From NCBI GenBank assembly GCA_030568195.1, contig JAJLTO010000013.1:124001-188000 (forward strand): a stretch of 64,000 nt of DNA, written 5' to 3'. Below are positions 32,580-43,968 of this stretch, piece after piece. Numbering within the stretch: the stretch's first letter is position 1; each line of letters opens with the position of its first letter. Position numbers and translations under genes: made by a program. The notes beneath the pieces were generated by a model. It saw only the letters and a program-made list of their open reading frames with translations. It did not search any database and was not told the DNA's origin. Source of the DNA: Dipodascopsis uninucleata var. uninucleata (taxonomy: Eukaryota > Ascomycota > Lipomycetes > Lipomycetales > Lipomycetaceae).

Positions 32580-35500
32580 ATTGACCTTTCACTATCAAAA
32601 GGATAAGGAATAGATAACAATGCTATCGATGTGTAGTATAACCAAACCTCTCTGGAAAAAAAGGCCTTCCAAAAAATACCCAGATTATGATCTTAAATCG
32701 TCGCGTGGATAACAAAATAAACGATCTCTTCTAAGTCGTCCTCGTCTATGATATTCAATTACTAATATTCCTGCTCAATCTTATCTGAATATCACTAAAT
32801 CGATGTATGATATTCCGAGGTTCCTATCTTTCCCCCAATGTCTAGATTGATATAAAGATATCTATGCAGCTCGGTGTGTGGTAAAACGAAAAACTTCACA
32901 CAGCACCAGTATCTTGAACGTCTCTATATGTATTCGAATATATAGCTACCGTGTAGACAACAAATCCTAAACTTTTTTGCGTTCTTGAAACCAAAAGGGT
33001 GCCAGAACAATCACCACCTGCCCGCAATCAATTATGGATGCCTAACAGATGAAACTGTCGACGTCAACAATGCTGTCGTTGCCAACAATGACGATAACTA
33101 TATATAGGATATTCTAAGGCGGCTTAGCTGTAGCCTAGATGCGTAGACGAGAGTCTGAGAATATATATATATGAATATATATATTTTATATAAATATAAA
33201 ATAAAATGCGAAAAGGTAAAATATAAAATAGCAGCGAGTACACTTTACTATTAACCGGCGCGTACCGGAAAAAACGAAACCTAACAAAATACTCTGTGCT
33301 TTATGTTCTATTGCAGTAGAGAAGAAAGACGATTACGTAGTGTAGACTCACGCACTTGAAAACGGGAAGGAAGTGAGGAAAGAGACGAAAGAAAAAAGAT
33401 GGATGTACGGCGGAGACGGGGCGAAGCGTTTACGGGATTTATTACTCTCCGACGTTTTGGCCACAATCAAAAAAAATAAAAAAATTCAATCGAGCAAAAT
33501 CGCAAATGGAATTATTATGTAAGAATATGCTAATTTACGACCACAGCTTTTTGTAATATACATTGCAGAATAAGCTTCAGTTGTGGTTTAAATGGCGAAG
33601 TTATGACATAATTAGCACAACTTGCAGGCGATATAGATCCGGTACTCTGCGGCTCAGGACACAGTTTAGCCATCTGAGCTTATTTAGTTCACGGAATGCT
33701 AGCTATCCGAACGCTCGTCTTGCCAAGGGGGGTTTACTAGGATGGTAGAGTTGCGATAGCAGTGAGAGATAAACGCTCTTTCTTGCTACAAAGTGGCCCC
33801 GCTAGTAGGATGGTTAAAACAATACGTATAATAAACTGTGTTTAGTAAAACGCAGCTAGTGTGATTATAAATATAAGTCTCGTGATTAGGTTAGTAACTT
33901 AAGGCGTCCGCTAGTGTTGGTGGGCCGCAGAGCAATTTAGATAAGTTGCATCGGCAGGAATAATTTGCAACCGCAATAATTAACATTGCTGTTTGTGATG
34001 TCAGTTCAAGAGATCGGAGAGACGATTTGTGCCTGGGACAGCGGAATAAATATTCCTTTTTTTGGGACACTATTATTGTTGTGGTTTTGGACTTTTTCGC
34101 GTGTTGGGCGCGTTTTGCAGATGTAGCTGATTTGACCGAGGTACGCAGAATGGTAGGCACCAACATTGACAAATAGACTGGCGCGCACAGAACGTCCTCA
34201 GGTACGCAGTGTAAAGGCAAATAAAACGAACGCTTCACTCGCACAAAATTGCACCAGTAAGCTATCTCTAGCTTTACCTTATACTATTTATCTGTTTATC
34301 GTAGTTCGTCCGCGAGGTGTACCGTCGGTAGCTATCATGTCAATGGCGTCGCTGGCAGACTTTAAGGTTAGTGTTACGATGAGAACGCTAGCAAGACAAT
34401 CTTGCCGAGCAGTCGGCATTCGTTACTGGCAAGGAACAGAGATAATGACTTTTCTTGTGCCTCTACGTTGGCAGTCTGGACCTCATTGGCAAAGCCTGAT
34501 TGCTCTTACGCAGCGATGGCTGCCAGATATAGTTGCTTTCGTAGATTTTAGCCCAGCGGTTGATCGTGAGCGACATACCCGTGACTGTCCTCTAGACGCT
34601 ACGTAGTTTACCGTGAGGAGCAGGTGTCAAACACTGGCCGTAGTTGGCATTAATGCGTTTTACAGCGCCACGTTATTCGCTGGAGGTGTTACAGACCCTT
34701 GTCGTTAAGCAGACAGTCGCTGTAATGCCAGACATGACTAATGAGCATCGAGGGCTAGCGGGATGAAAAGCAACAAATGTGTGGTCTCTGCGATATAGTA
34801 TAACCGCTTCCGACAGAATATGAATACTGGCTTTCAGGTGATAGGGGTGCATATGATCACAGAGCGTTTTAAATACAGGTGTGCAGCGCGAGAGAACAGG
34901 TATACTTGACTCCAATTGGTTCATGTGTTACTGTAGAATGAGCGAGTTTGCTTGTGACCATCGCATGGCGTTCGGAGGAAGTCTTCATATCTCTCTATCT
35001 AACTACGCATATATCATCTTATTGCTTCTCTGCTTTTGCGTCTTTCTGTTTGTTTATTTGTTTATTTCTTGTATTTTTTTTGTTTTTATTTTTATATTTT
35101 TCTTTTCCGTTCTCGTTCTCTCGGCCGTACATTTACACTTTGTGTATGCAGAGCCATGTGGTTTGGTGCCTTTTTACTTTCCACCATCTAACTTTCTTAA
35201 CTTGTTCGATCCAGTTTACCCGCCTCGTCCCCCACCCCCAACGAATACGTAATTAGAGGCTAGCTGTATCTCTGGCTGGTCCTTACAGTTGCGATATCAA
35301 GCGTATCATGAAAATACAAAAGCGTAGGCTGGTAGAAAGCCAATGATGTGAAGTATGTGGATGTAGATGAAAACGAGTAGCATTGCGGTTGGTTCCATTC
35401 TTGGATGTCTGTTGAGTGCATCTGCTACTGAATAATCAGTGAACAGACACGACTATCCTCAGCCATGTGTTGCACTACTAAAAACTGTTCGCTGGACACT

Positions 35501-37004
35501 TCACATATTCTGTTAGCTTTGCGCAGATAGAGGCATATGTAGCTTATGCTCTTTCTGAATACTTTTGCACTGTGAATAGCCCTCACTTTCTCCGAGAGAG
35601 CCTGCCGGTGGTAGTAGCAAGACGCTGCGCCTCTTATCCATATGCCACCGCACTCAGTGCAGTTGCGAGACAGGTTCTGTGTTTCGAGTGAAGAACAAGG
35701 CAAGCAGCTAGTTAGAGTGCATGTTTTTCTTAGCCTCTACGTGTATTTGCTGCATTAATTAGTTTAGACTCATATTTATTTATGCAAGTAGTGGCTATAT
35801 GAGGGTTTTATTCTTGGGGCATGTGTTTGGCAATCAGATTGCAGTGGCGCTATATTCTAGAGCTCAGTCGCGTTCTGAGCGCCTGGGGTAATGCGAGAGT
35901 GCGAGAACCGATCGATAAGGATATTTCGAACATTCTACTCGAGATTTGGCAGGCGTACAAAGCGGAACACGGAGAACTGATACATAGCAAGACACGTCAG
36001 GCCCTGTCTTTCAATAGAACAAAAAAAACCTAATCTGATATGTAATTATCTTGGTCTCATGATGTCGATATTCTGCTAGAGTTCAGCGTGTTCTTAGGCT
36101 GTTAGTCCAAACCTCTGTAGTCCAGAAGATCGATGCCCATTAGTTGCTGTATAGACACGTAAGTCATCGGTTCACAGGGTGCCAAGGTTCCATAGTCGTC
36201 CTATTGATATGGATTCACGTCACGCTGACTACATGTAACATTGCTACTGAACAGAGGACTTAAATATGATAGCAAGTCATCCTCTACAAGGGGGTAATGA
36301 ATATCAAGAGTATGATATGACATGGTGGCTCTTCTAGGAATGTTTCAGCGCCTTGCTAGTTTCAGCATTTCCTCACTATTGTGAACTTGAGTCGCTCATT
36401 GTTCGTTCTATGGCTATTCCACCGCCATGGATAATCATAAGTAAAGCAAGTAAAACGACATCAGGAAGCGAGAAAAAATCGACTCTATTTTAATCGAGTA
36501 AACAATAAAAAAGATTCTATTATCCTTAAGTGAAACTAATATATCAAAAGTCATTTACCTCAAAAACCTCGACTGCAATCTGACATACATCGTAGTTATC
36601 TCGGATTACAAGATGTATAGTAATAAACATTAATAATGGAATCTTCGTATCCCGCACGCCGCTATGAAAATAAGAATCAAATAAAGAAAGTATAGTAGGT
36701 TGAAAGGGCAATAGTCAGCATTCAAGAGAGTGACAATAAAAAGAGAGTGAATGATAGTAAAGACTGTAAGGTATATCCCCTGTTCTATCAGAAGACACAC
36801 GGAAGTTGAAATAATTATTATTATGTTATGAATCGCCTGCTGCTCCCATATAACGAAATATAGACGTTGTAATGTCGACAATTATATAGATAACTAGGCT
36901 GTCCCGCAGATAACTCATTACTATCAAATCAAACGCATCTTCACGAAAAATCAAAAAGATCACCGCGCAAATGAAATGCAAAAGCAAAATCCTGAAGTCT
37001 ACAT
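32580..37004. other. 4.4-kb gene-free gap between the two AUR1 genes
   Basis: Contains the promoter of AUR1 copy 1 at its left end and the 3' flank of copy 2 at its right. I find no coding frame with conserved motifs, no terminal repeats and no transposon or virus-like remnant. Features seen are an AT-dinucleotide tract near 33162-33210 and a T-rich tract near 35020-35110. Base composition between about 33.6 and 36.1 kb looks richer in G+C than typical gaps here. A frame at 34881-35252 is mostly a product of the T-rich tract. Confidence 0.5.
33162..33210. repeat. AT-rich simple repeat
   Basis: Alternating AT runs interrupted by GA and TTT, followed by TATAAAATA-like repeats. A microsatellite in the AUR1 copy 1 upstream region. 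Confidence 0.6.
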
Positions 37005-38372
37005 CTATGCTGAAAAATTTCTGGCTATCGGATTATAAAGCGCAGAATCTTTGGGTAAACTGCTATATCGTATTGCAATCGATCCCGTCAGGCTGTTCGG
37101 ACTCGCATAGCTGTGAAGAGAGTCGTAGTCACTGCCTCTACTGCTGCACTGCACCATGATAGATCCTGACTCTGTTTTTGTGTTATAGCCAAGTAATGGA
37201 TCATACTCAGTTGGTCCAGTACTATACTGTGCTGATATTGAGCTCGCTCGACTGTATGAGGGTATGCATGCAACTGGATCAACTCCATCGATAAAATTAT
37301 ACTGCCATCTAGATCGCTTGCCCTCCTGTCGCAGCGGCAATGATGTCTTCTCAGCAATGACATAGATCGTAATAGCTAGTAGGGCACCGCCCATCAAGTC
37401 TGTAAAGTAATGGTGGGTCAAGTACATTGTGCTCCACCAGATCCATGAGGCGTAAAACATGAACAGAGGTGTGAGCTTAGGGAATATGTAGCTCAGGAAC
37501 AAAGCCTCGAGAACAGCAGATCCAGAATGCAATGACGGAAATGCACCGAAAACAAGCGGCGATTTCTCAAATGTCGACGTATACAGGTCAACCCCGAACA
37601 GTTCATCAATTCGAGCAAGGCCGCCCGGAGAGCCAGGCATGTCATATGTCGCTTGGGTGTATCCATGAAGTGCTTCATACCATGGTGGCGAAGATGGAAA
37701 AGTAAGCTGAATTATAACACCCGCAATGTTCATATATCCGAAAGAGCGAGCGAACACTGGTAGTGATCCAGGTGATCCAAATATAAATATCAATGCAGAT
37801 GTCACAAATGGTGCTCCATAATGCATTATTCCGTATGGCAACCACGCAAGGACATCGAGAACTGGGTTGGTCGTTGACGCTAATACATTACTTAAGTTCC
37901 CACCATATAAGATAGTTTCCAAGCTCGGGAGTACGGAAACCCAAATCGACGGTCTCCAGCTCAGAGGAATAAAACGACAAGAATAAAACAAAAGGAGCCA
38001 TGTCAGAATAGGCAGGAAAGGGAGGAAAAATTGACTGGTGAGTGGAATTAGTAATGCCAGAATAATTCCTGAAAACATGAGACACTTCATGAGCCAACCT
38101 GGCTCGGTATCCACGATGGCACAGAATAGTACTATGGCGAATAGTATACCATACTCGCCATCAGAAAAACGCAGTTCGTGTCGCATCAGTTTCCTGAGTG
38201 TAAGAATAGGATTTACTGAAAGCTCTAGTTTGTGTGGAGGAACAGTATCGAGCCCGTAAGAACTTTGGATGTCGTCCTCTCGCAGTGGCAAGCGCTGACT
38301 ACAAACATTGTCGCACATCGAGTCTCTGTCAATAGTAGGCACAGCCTTATAGCCCCCGCCAAAAACGAACAT
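37005..38372 (-). CDS. Inositol phosphorylceramide synthase, AUR1-like copy 2
   Basis: A second full-length AUR1 homologue of 455 residues. The frame extends upstream, but the first ATG is at 38372. All conserved blocks are present: ILYGGNLSN, YGIMHYGAPF, FPSSPPWYE, GAFPSLHSGSA (His282) and YLTHHYFTDLMGGA (His321, Asp325), with the same 39- and 4-residue spacing as copy 1. The N-terminus is about 22 residues longer than copy 1 and the Ser/Tyr-rich C-terminal tail is unrelated to that of copy 1. Sequence between the motifs has diverged clearly, so the duplication is not recent. It probably makes inositol phosphorylceramide too; a different ceramide preference, timing or drug sensitivity is possible but unproven. 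Confidence 0.92.
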   Translation of the reverse strand: MFVFGGGYKAVPTIDRDSMCDNVCSQRLPLREDDIQSSYGLDTVPPHKLELSVNPILTLRKLMRHELRFSDGEYGILFAIVLFCAIVDTEPGWLMKCLMFSGIILALLIPLTSQFFLPFLPILTWLLLFYSCRFIPLSWRPSIWVSVLPSLETILYGGNLSNVLASTTNPVLDVLAWLPYGIMHYGAPFVTSALIFIFGSPGSLPVFARSFGYMNIAGVIIQLTFPSSPPWYEALHGYTQATYDMPGSPGGLARIDELFGVDLYTSTFEKSPLVFGAFPSLHSGSAVLEALFLSYIFPKLTPLFMFYASWIWWSTMYLTHHYFTDLMGGALLAITIYVIAEKTSLPLRQEGKRSRWQYNFIDGVDPVACIPSYSRASSISAQYSTGPTEYDPLLGYNTKTESGSIMVQCSSRGSDYDSLHSYASPNSLTGSIAIRYSSLPKDSALYNPIARNFSA

Positions 38373-40400
38373 CTTCTCGAGAACTCGCTTTACAGGAAGA
38401 TATATTACAGAGAATCTATTCAAGGATCAGAGGACTGTGCTCTTTATTAGAATTGCGGGATCGAGAATGAAAAAGCGCCGTCGGATGTGCGAGTTCGTCG
38501 AGAGAGGAACACCTGCTCCACTTGTTTTCCGTCTTCGGCGTAAAAGCGTCTCCAGCTTTCAAATTTCTGGCCCGATGATGTTCGTCCTTGCAAGTCTTGC
38601 ACGCTCAACCGGAACTCTCTTCTAACGATTTCGAGTTATGTAGTTCTCCCTCCGGCTGTCGAGCACCTGCAAATACTAGCACCAATTTAAATATGTACCC
38701 GTACGATTCTATAGCTGCAAATGATAGAAACAATATAAAACGAAATCTGAAATATCGTGAGATGTTTCCTCCAGACTAGAAGATTTCTATATTACTTAAT
38801 CAGGCTAGCATATGGAGCGGAGCTTATTGTATCGTTTGGACTGTCTTCTAACGAACAAACTTAAATCAAAACAAAATCCACTTTTTTGCATGTAAATAGA
38901 GTTTAGAAGTACAGGATCGCAAGAGAAAACAGCAACAAGAATCTGCAAACACAAACCTTATCATCAAACTTAATCAGTAAGATTTGCTATTTCAGATTAC
39001 CCGGCCGAGTGTATTATATGTACAAATGCAATCTGGATGGAATATGGGCGATATACAAGAATAAACATGCACACTGTCTTAGTGGCATTAGGAAATATAG
39101 CTTCATTTCAAGCACTGTGCTGTACTAACGAGAAGCATCTAGCCTCTCGCCTAAAATCTATGAGCTTCGACGACTAGGCTGGCGAAACTGTGAGCATCCT
39201 AGACTCTTCAGCATGTATATAGCTCATAGACGCATCAGCTTGCACAATCGAGTTTAGAAACCAAGAATCGTGTCGTCACAAGTAGATTGATGTGAGTACC
39301 TGTAGACGATTGTTACGCATTTCAGTATGCAGTATGACTGCATACTGATGCATGCAACTTAGCGTTATTGTCAAAAGCGGTGAATGGGACTATTATATAA
39401 TATGATGTAGCCTGTCTTTCTGCGACTTTCTTCTACATTCTATTCTCCAGTGAATCTCTGCAACAGTCAGAGCTTGTGCCGAGAACACACACATAATGAC
39501 TGCGAGTACAGCCTTTTTCCACAGCAGTTATACGAACATAGCGCCTTATGCTGTCTCTTGGCTGCAATTACTACTCTCCGGCACTCTATCTACTCTGCTT
39601 ACCAAAAGAACAGGTCTAGCTATGTCCCTAGACTTCCCAATGTATACATTTCTCCTAGTATAGACGTTTCTTGCATAGTTAACTTGGACTGTATCCCGTT
39701 TAAGCGTATCGAAGTTACACAAAAAAAGATTAGTGTTGGCGCTAGTCTCGATGAGGAATAAAAGTGCGTGAGCCGCACTAATTGCGTTTCTGGGATAAAT
39801 CAAAATATAAAGTTTAATGGCTGTTAAGATTAAACGTTAATCATAACTCCCTGATGTAGTTTTCCAGGCAGATTCTTCATCTGACTGGAAGACTTGTGTC
39901 AGAGACACGAGCGGAAAACAGATATAATATGGTAACTGAACAGGGCATTTCGTGAGCTACGCATCTCTCATGTATTGAATCTTGAAGTGCTAAACTGTTC
40001 GAGCCTGCATAATTTGAAGAGGGTATAACATATCGTGGAGCAGAGCATTTATTGCAACATTTTGCTGAGCCCAACACGCTCGCAATTCTAGTAGAACATT
40101 GTCCGGGTATTTCTAGTACTCCTGGAGCAACTATTACCGATTTTTTGTTAAACCAGTTACATGTGGATAGCTTGTCTCATATATAGATAGAGTGGAATTG
40201 GTGCAAATATTGCATGCTGCAACGTCAGTTTTATTCTTGACTGCTTATTTGACTGCCAGTGATTTACATATATCTTCGACTACGTCGCGCACGCTATTTG
40301 ACTCCTTTCTATTTGATCTAATTGCGTTACAAGCAGTATACAATCTGACTTAATCACTCAAATAAACTGCTGTTCTGTTCCTGCGAATAAACAGATCAAA
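38373..40400. other. 2-kb divergent intergenic region
   Basis: Lies between the start of AUR1 copy 2 and the start of the unknown membrane protein at 40401, so it holds both promoters. No gene is supported; the largest frame (39450-39761) has no ATG near its start. A perfect 11-bp inverted repeat lies at 39323-39347. Confidence 0.45.
39323..39347. repeat. Perfect 11-bp inverted repeat with a 3-nt loop
   Basis: The left arm CAGTATGCAGT (39323-39333) and right arm ACTGCATACTG (39337-39347) are exact reverse complements around ATG. It could extrude as a hairpin or serve as a dimer binding site. It lies about 950 bp upstream of AUR1 copy 2 and 1.05 kb upstream of the gene at 40401. Confidence 0.6.
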
Positions 40401-43328
40401 ATGCAGAGAATATATATGATAGGTGACAAATTGGCCACGGGCGGAATAGATTCAGAATGGCTTATATTTATTAAGCTCGCTATTATCTATTATATAGGTG
40501 CTAATTATGTACATCCGACTGCCAGATCAAGAGTTGTCTATGTTGGAGTTGCTGTATTTGAGGCTTTTAATTACTATCTTAGAAAAACACAGAATCTGAA
40601 CGATCCGACAACCATACCTGTCGGAAGAACCGGTTTGGATACCTTACGCGGCTATTTAATAGCTCTGGGAACAATCGCAATTGAATCTGCAATTAGTTCT
40701 GTAGAAAGCTGCTTGGATTGGCTATCTAATGCGATGACACGAACAATAGCAAAAGCATCTACTTTTTCTATGGATTCTTGCGAGATAATATCAGCTGCAG
40801 TGTCAGTCAACATACTAGGTATTACGCCAAATATCAAGACCTCCAAGGCTAGCACCTATCCGTGCTTCAATGGACCCAGTAGCGGTAGCATTTTGATCTT
40901 CGCAGTCATTACAGGTCTTACTTTGTTGGTTGTCTTGTGGAAGTCGAATCATGTCATGAAGCTTACTGTTAGAATGACTCAAAAGCACCCTAAAAACTCT
41001 CTGGGAACACTCATAGGCATTTTGGTGTCCATAGACACTATAACCAATAGAAATGCTGTTTTATCACCTGTCACTCCTTATGAGAAGCTTTTATTCTGTG
41101 CTGATTTTATCTTCATCAAGCCGCTAAAGCTTTTACTTACTTGTAACCTTTCTGTCACGCACGCAGCGCCGCTATTATCAACTGGACTAAGATGGTTTTC
41201 AGTCGGCCTGGATGAGAGCTTAGCATTAGCTAAGCATATTGTTCCCAAAAATAAGCAGTTACATGCGAGTCTCTTACTACATGCAATTGCTTTTGTCAAT
41301 GTATCCCTTTTTTTGCTGGACCTTGTTTTACCGACTGTTAGAACCTTTCTACAAAGATCTTATGTATATCTTCGAAAACACTACAGCTGGTGTCCAGATA
41401 TAGGTACTTATCATATATCGGAACTTGATGATATTATATTTGCAGATGCATATATATCGTTCTACTTGGGAAAAGGTGCCGATTAGTTCTACAATCTTTC
41501 AATGAGACTGAATTCACGTTTGCTAATGCTTTTTTATATAGGACTCTACTTCCTGGTGAGCCAGCAAATCAAATATGAGTACTTTCTTCCTATTCATCCT
41601 CGTCGATGTATAACCACTGCTCAAAAGGATATCAGCTCTGTTCCTAGGAATGGAGGTTTACAAAAGCGAGTCACTTCCACTCCAGCACGCTTTCAAGAAT
41701 TCACGCCGAAGACAATATCATCTATTATTTCTTATACAATCAGAAACCCGCCTACGAACAAGAGAACGTCTTTGAAAGACATTTTGGAATTCCAGCAGGA
41801 GCCAAATGATCTGGATCATTCGGATTATGATGGTCAATTATCGAATGAGAAAACAGTTTTGAAGAAAGTGAGAAAATCACGTCCATCAGCCTTAAGTAAT
41901 GTGATATCTCCTGAATTTTCAATTGATGGTGGACTGGGGTGCAATAAGCGTGCCGTAATTAGGAAACAGTCGCACAATAAGAAACCTTTAGTCAGCGAAG
42001 TATTTTCATCTATTACCGCCTGGAACCCCAACGAAGAAAATAGAATTGAAGAACTAGAGCCGGAGGTTGTGTTGGAGCAACCATTGAATAGTAACTACGA
42101 AGATGATCCATATGTGGCGACAACTATTATTCATCAGAACAAGAAAGCCAATTATTTTAAAGATAGCGACTCACAAGAAGAGCCTTCGTTGCGGGGTGAA
42201 TTATTCGTTATGCCTGACATACTAGATATGGTAGATTTTGAAGATGGCAATTACCAAAGCTCCTTATCGTATTGCAAGTCCCAGAAACAAATCCAGTCGC
42301 ATAATAATACATATGCGCATCGACGAAAATCTCTGCTGGTTGAGGAATTTATACCACTATTAGAAAGCGACATTGATATCAACGGTAGTTCAGCAGGTCT
42401 TCCTGAAGTTAGTAACTCATTTGGAGCAACTTGCTCACTGGCTCCTTTCGTCGATCTAGATAGTAGCTTAATAAGCTCTGATATCCTTGAAAAAAGTTCT
42501 AAGCTTGAGTATCCACTCTCAAATGATCAAGCATTTTATAGAATGTGGAAGAATAACTTACCTTCTCAGTTGATACCAGCAGAAATCAAGGAACTGCTCT
42601 CTAAGCAGTCCCAAGTCAACTTCTCATCCAATGAAAGTCAGCTTCTACTTGATTTAGATGAAGTGGATGAGATGACAGATAGTAATTCTGGATCGTCCTG
42701 CACCTCGCGTTCCAATCATGTTTCAACTGTCGGAACTAGGTCTAGTGCCAGTTCCAATATTAGTAAAGAGGATGAGTGTGTAATAGAGGATATCACGCTG
42801 CTACGTAATGAGGAAGAACGTGGATTAATCATAGATGAGTACACAGACGGAATCTCTTTGAGGCTTGAAAATCTATCATATATTGATCCTTCATCTCTTT
42901 TAATAGATATCGAGATGTCGGTTACAGATAACAAGAACAAGGAGAAAGAAATGATACCAGCGGGCTCTATATTCTGTAACAGCGAGGAAAACAAGCAGAA
43001 TTCCAATTCCAGAGACCATATTCTAGATCACTCCATAATAAAAAGATCCTTTAGTTCAAATGTTGAAAATATATCTAGCCTGATGGAGAGAGAAATCCTA
43101 GAAGATGAGGATAGCTGGCATTTCGAAAACGAGAGAGAAAAATGGAGACAAATAATGTTTATGCGCCGGAAGCATTTTGAACATATCAAGCAAGTTCAAA
43201 ATAGCAGGTCGCTGCAACTATCTTCAATGGAAGCCGAAATAGAAGAGAGGAAATTTCATAATAAGTTTAGAATTGTCGACGATCTAATTTCAATGGTTAC
43301 AGGAGCTCCTATATCTGGTAGTGCGTGA
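40401..43328 (+). CDS. Unknown multi-pass membrane protein with a long acidic tail (probably one two-exon gene)
   Basis: Two long frames follow each other with a 15-bp gap, 40401-41486 and 41502-43328. I think they are two exons of one gene because a second promoter has no room and a good acceptor (TGCTAATG, then T-run, ATATAG) ends at 41541 inside the second frame. Two donors give the right phase: GTACTT at 41404 or GTGCCG at 41476; both are weak by the standard of this genome. The first choice gives 929 residues. The N-terminal part has about five hydrophobic segments (for example ILIFAVITGLTLLVVLW and LHAIAFVNVSLFLLDLVLP). The C-terminal part of about 600 residues is Ser/Glu/Asp-rich, ends in a charged helix (WHFENEREKWRQIMFMRR) and looks disordered. 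I do not recognise the family. If unspliced, the two frames would be two genes of 361 and 608 residues. Confidence 0.6.
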
Positions 43329-43968
43329 TGTATGACACATTTGAAAGTGCTATATAACTTACAGGAGAAGAGTAATGCTTCTAACAGGACGTCAGATTCC
43401 TGTAAATTCGTTCTTACCATCTCGTAGACTGATCTACTATTCAAATTTAAATTATGGCTTGATATCTCTTCAAATTTTATTCGTTATACCAATTTTCATC
43501 GTTATTAATGCTACAAGTATTATATACTATTTATACTTAAAACTAAATAGTCTAGCTCTATAGTATATGAATATACTTGTATTATTAGTCTTGAATCATT
43601 TTCTTCTCTACTTCAGAAGACCAACTGTCACTATAATTTTCAGACGGCCGAAATGCGACAGTCGGCACATAATCATAAATCGAATACACAAGTGAGCAGT
43701 ATCAAAACATAATACCTCACTATACCATGCTTATTGTATTGACAAATAATGTCTTATGAATAACGAGCTCATATTGAAAGTATTTACTCAAAATATCTCG
43801 TAACGTGTGATATATATAAACAATACATACAAATTCAAATATAGATAGCTTTTTACAATGCATGTTTCCTGAAAATAAATCATATCGAATCTATACTCCT
43901 ACAAACTGAAACTCACCCTCGACATCATTAGATTTATAAATATTCAAAATGAGAAACTGATATTGTCA
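43329..43968. other. Convergent AT-rich gap
   Basis: 3' flanks of the unknown membrane protein gene and the KRE2/KTR gene. A 62-codon hydrophobic frame at 43375-43563 is not supported as a gene. Confidence 0.5.

Noticed and set aside
34881-35252. Hydrophobic 123-codon frame in the AUR1 gap
   Set aside because: Its hydrophobicity comes from a T-rich tract (about 35020-35110); an overlapping frame in another phase is equally long and equally Phe-rich, as expected from base composition.
36630-36881. Small hydrophobic minus-strand frame near AUR1 copy 2
   Set aside because: Starts with TTG, AT-rich low-complexity content, no recognised family.
32580-37004. A degenerate transposon or virus-like element between the AUR1 genes
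   Set aside because: No terminal repeats, target-site duplication or element protein motifs could be seen.
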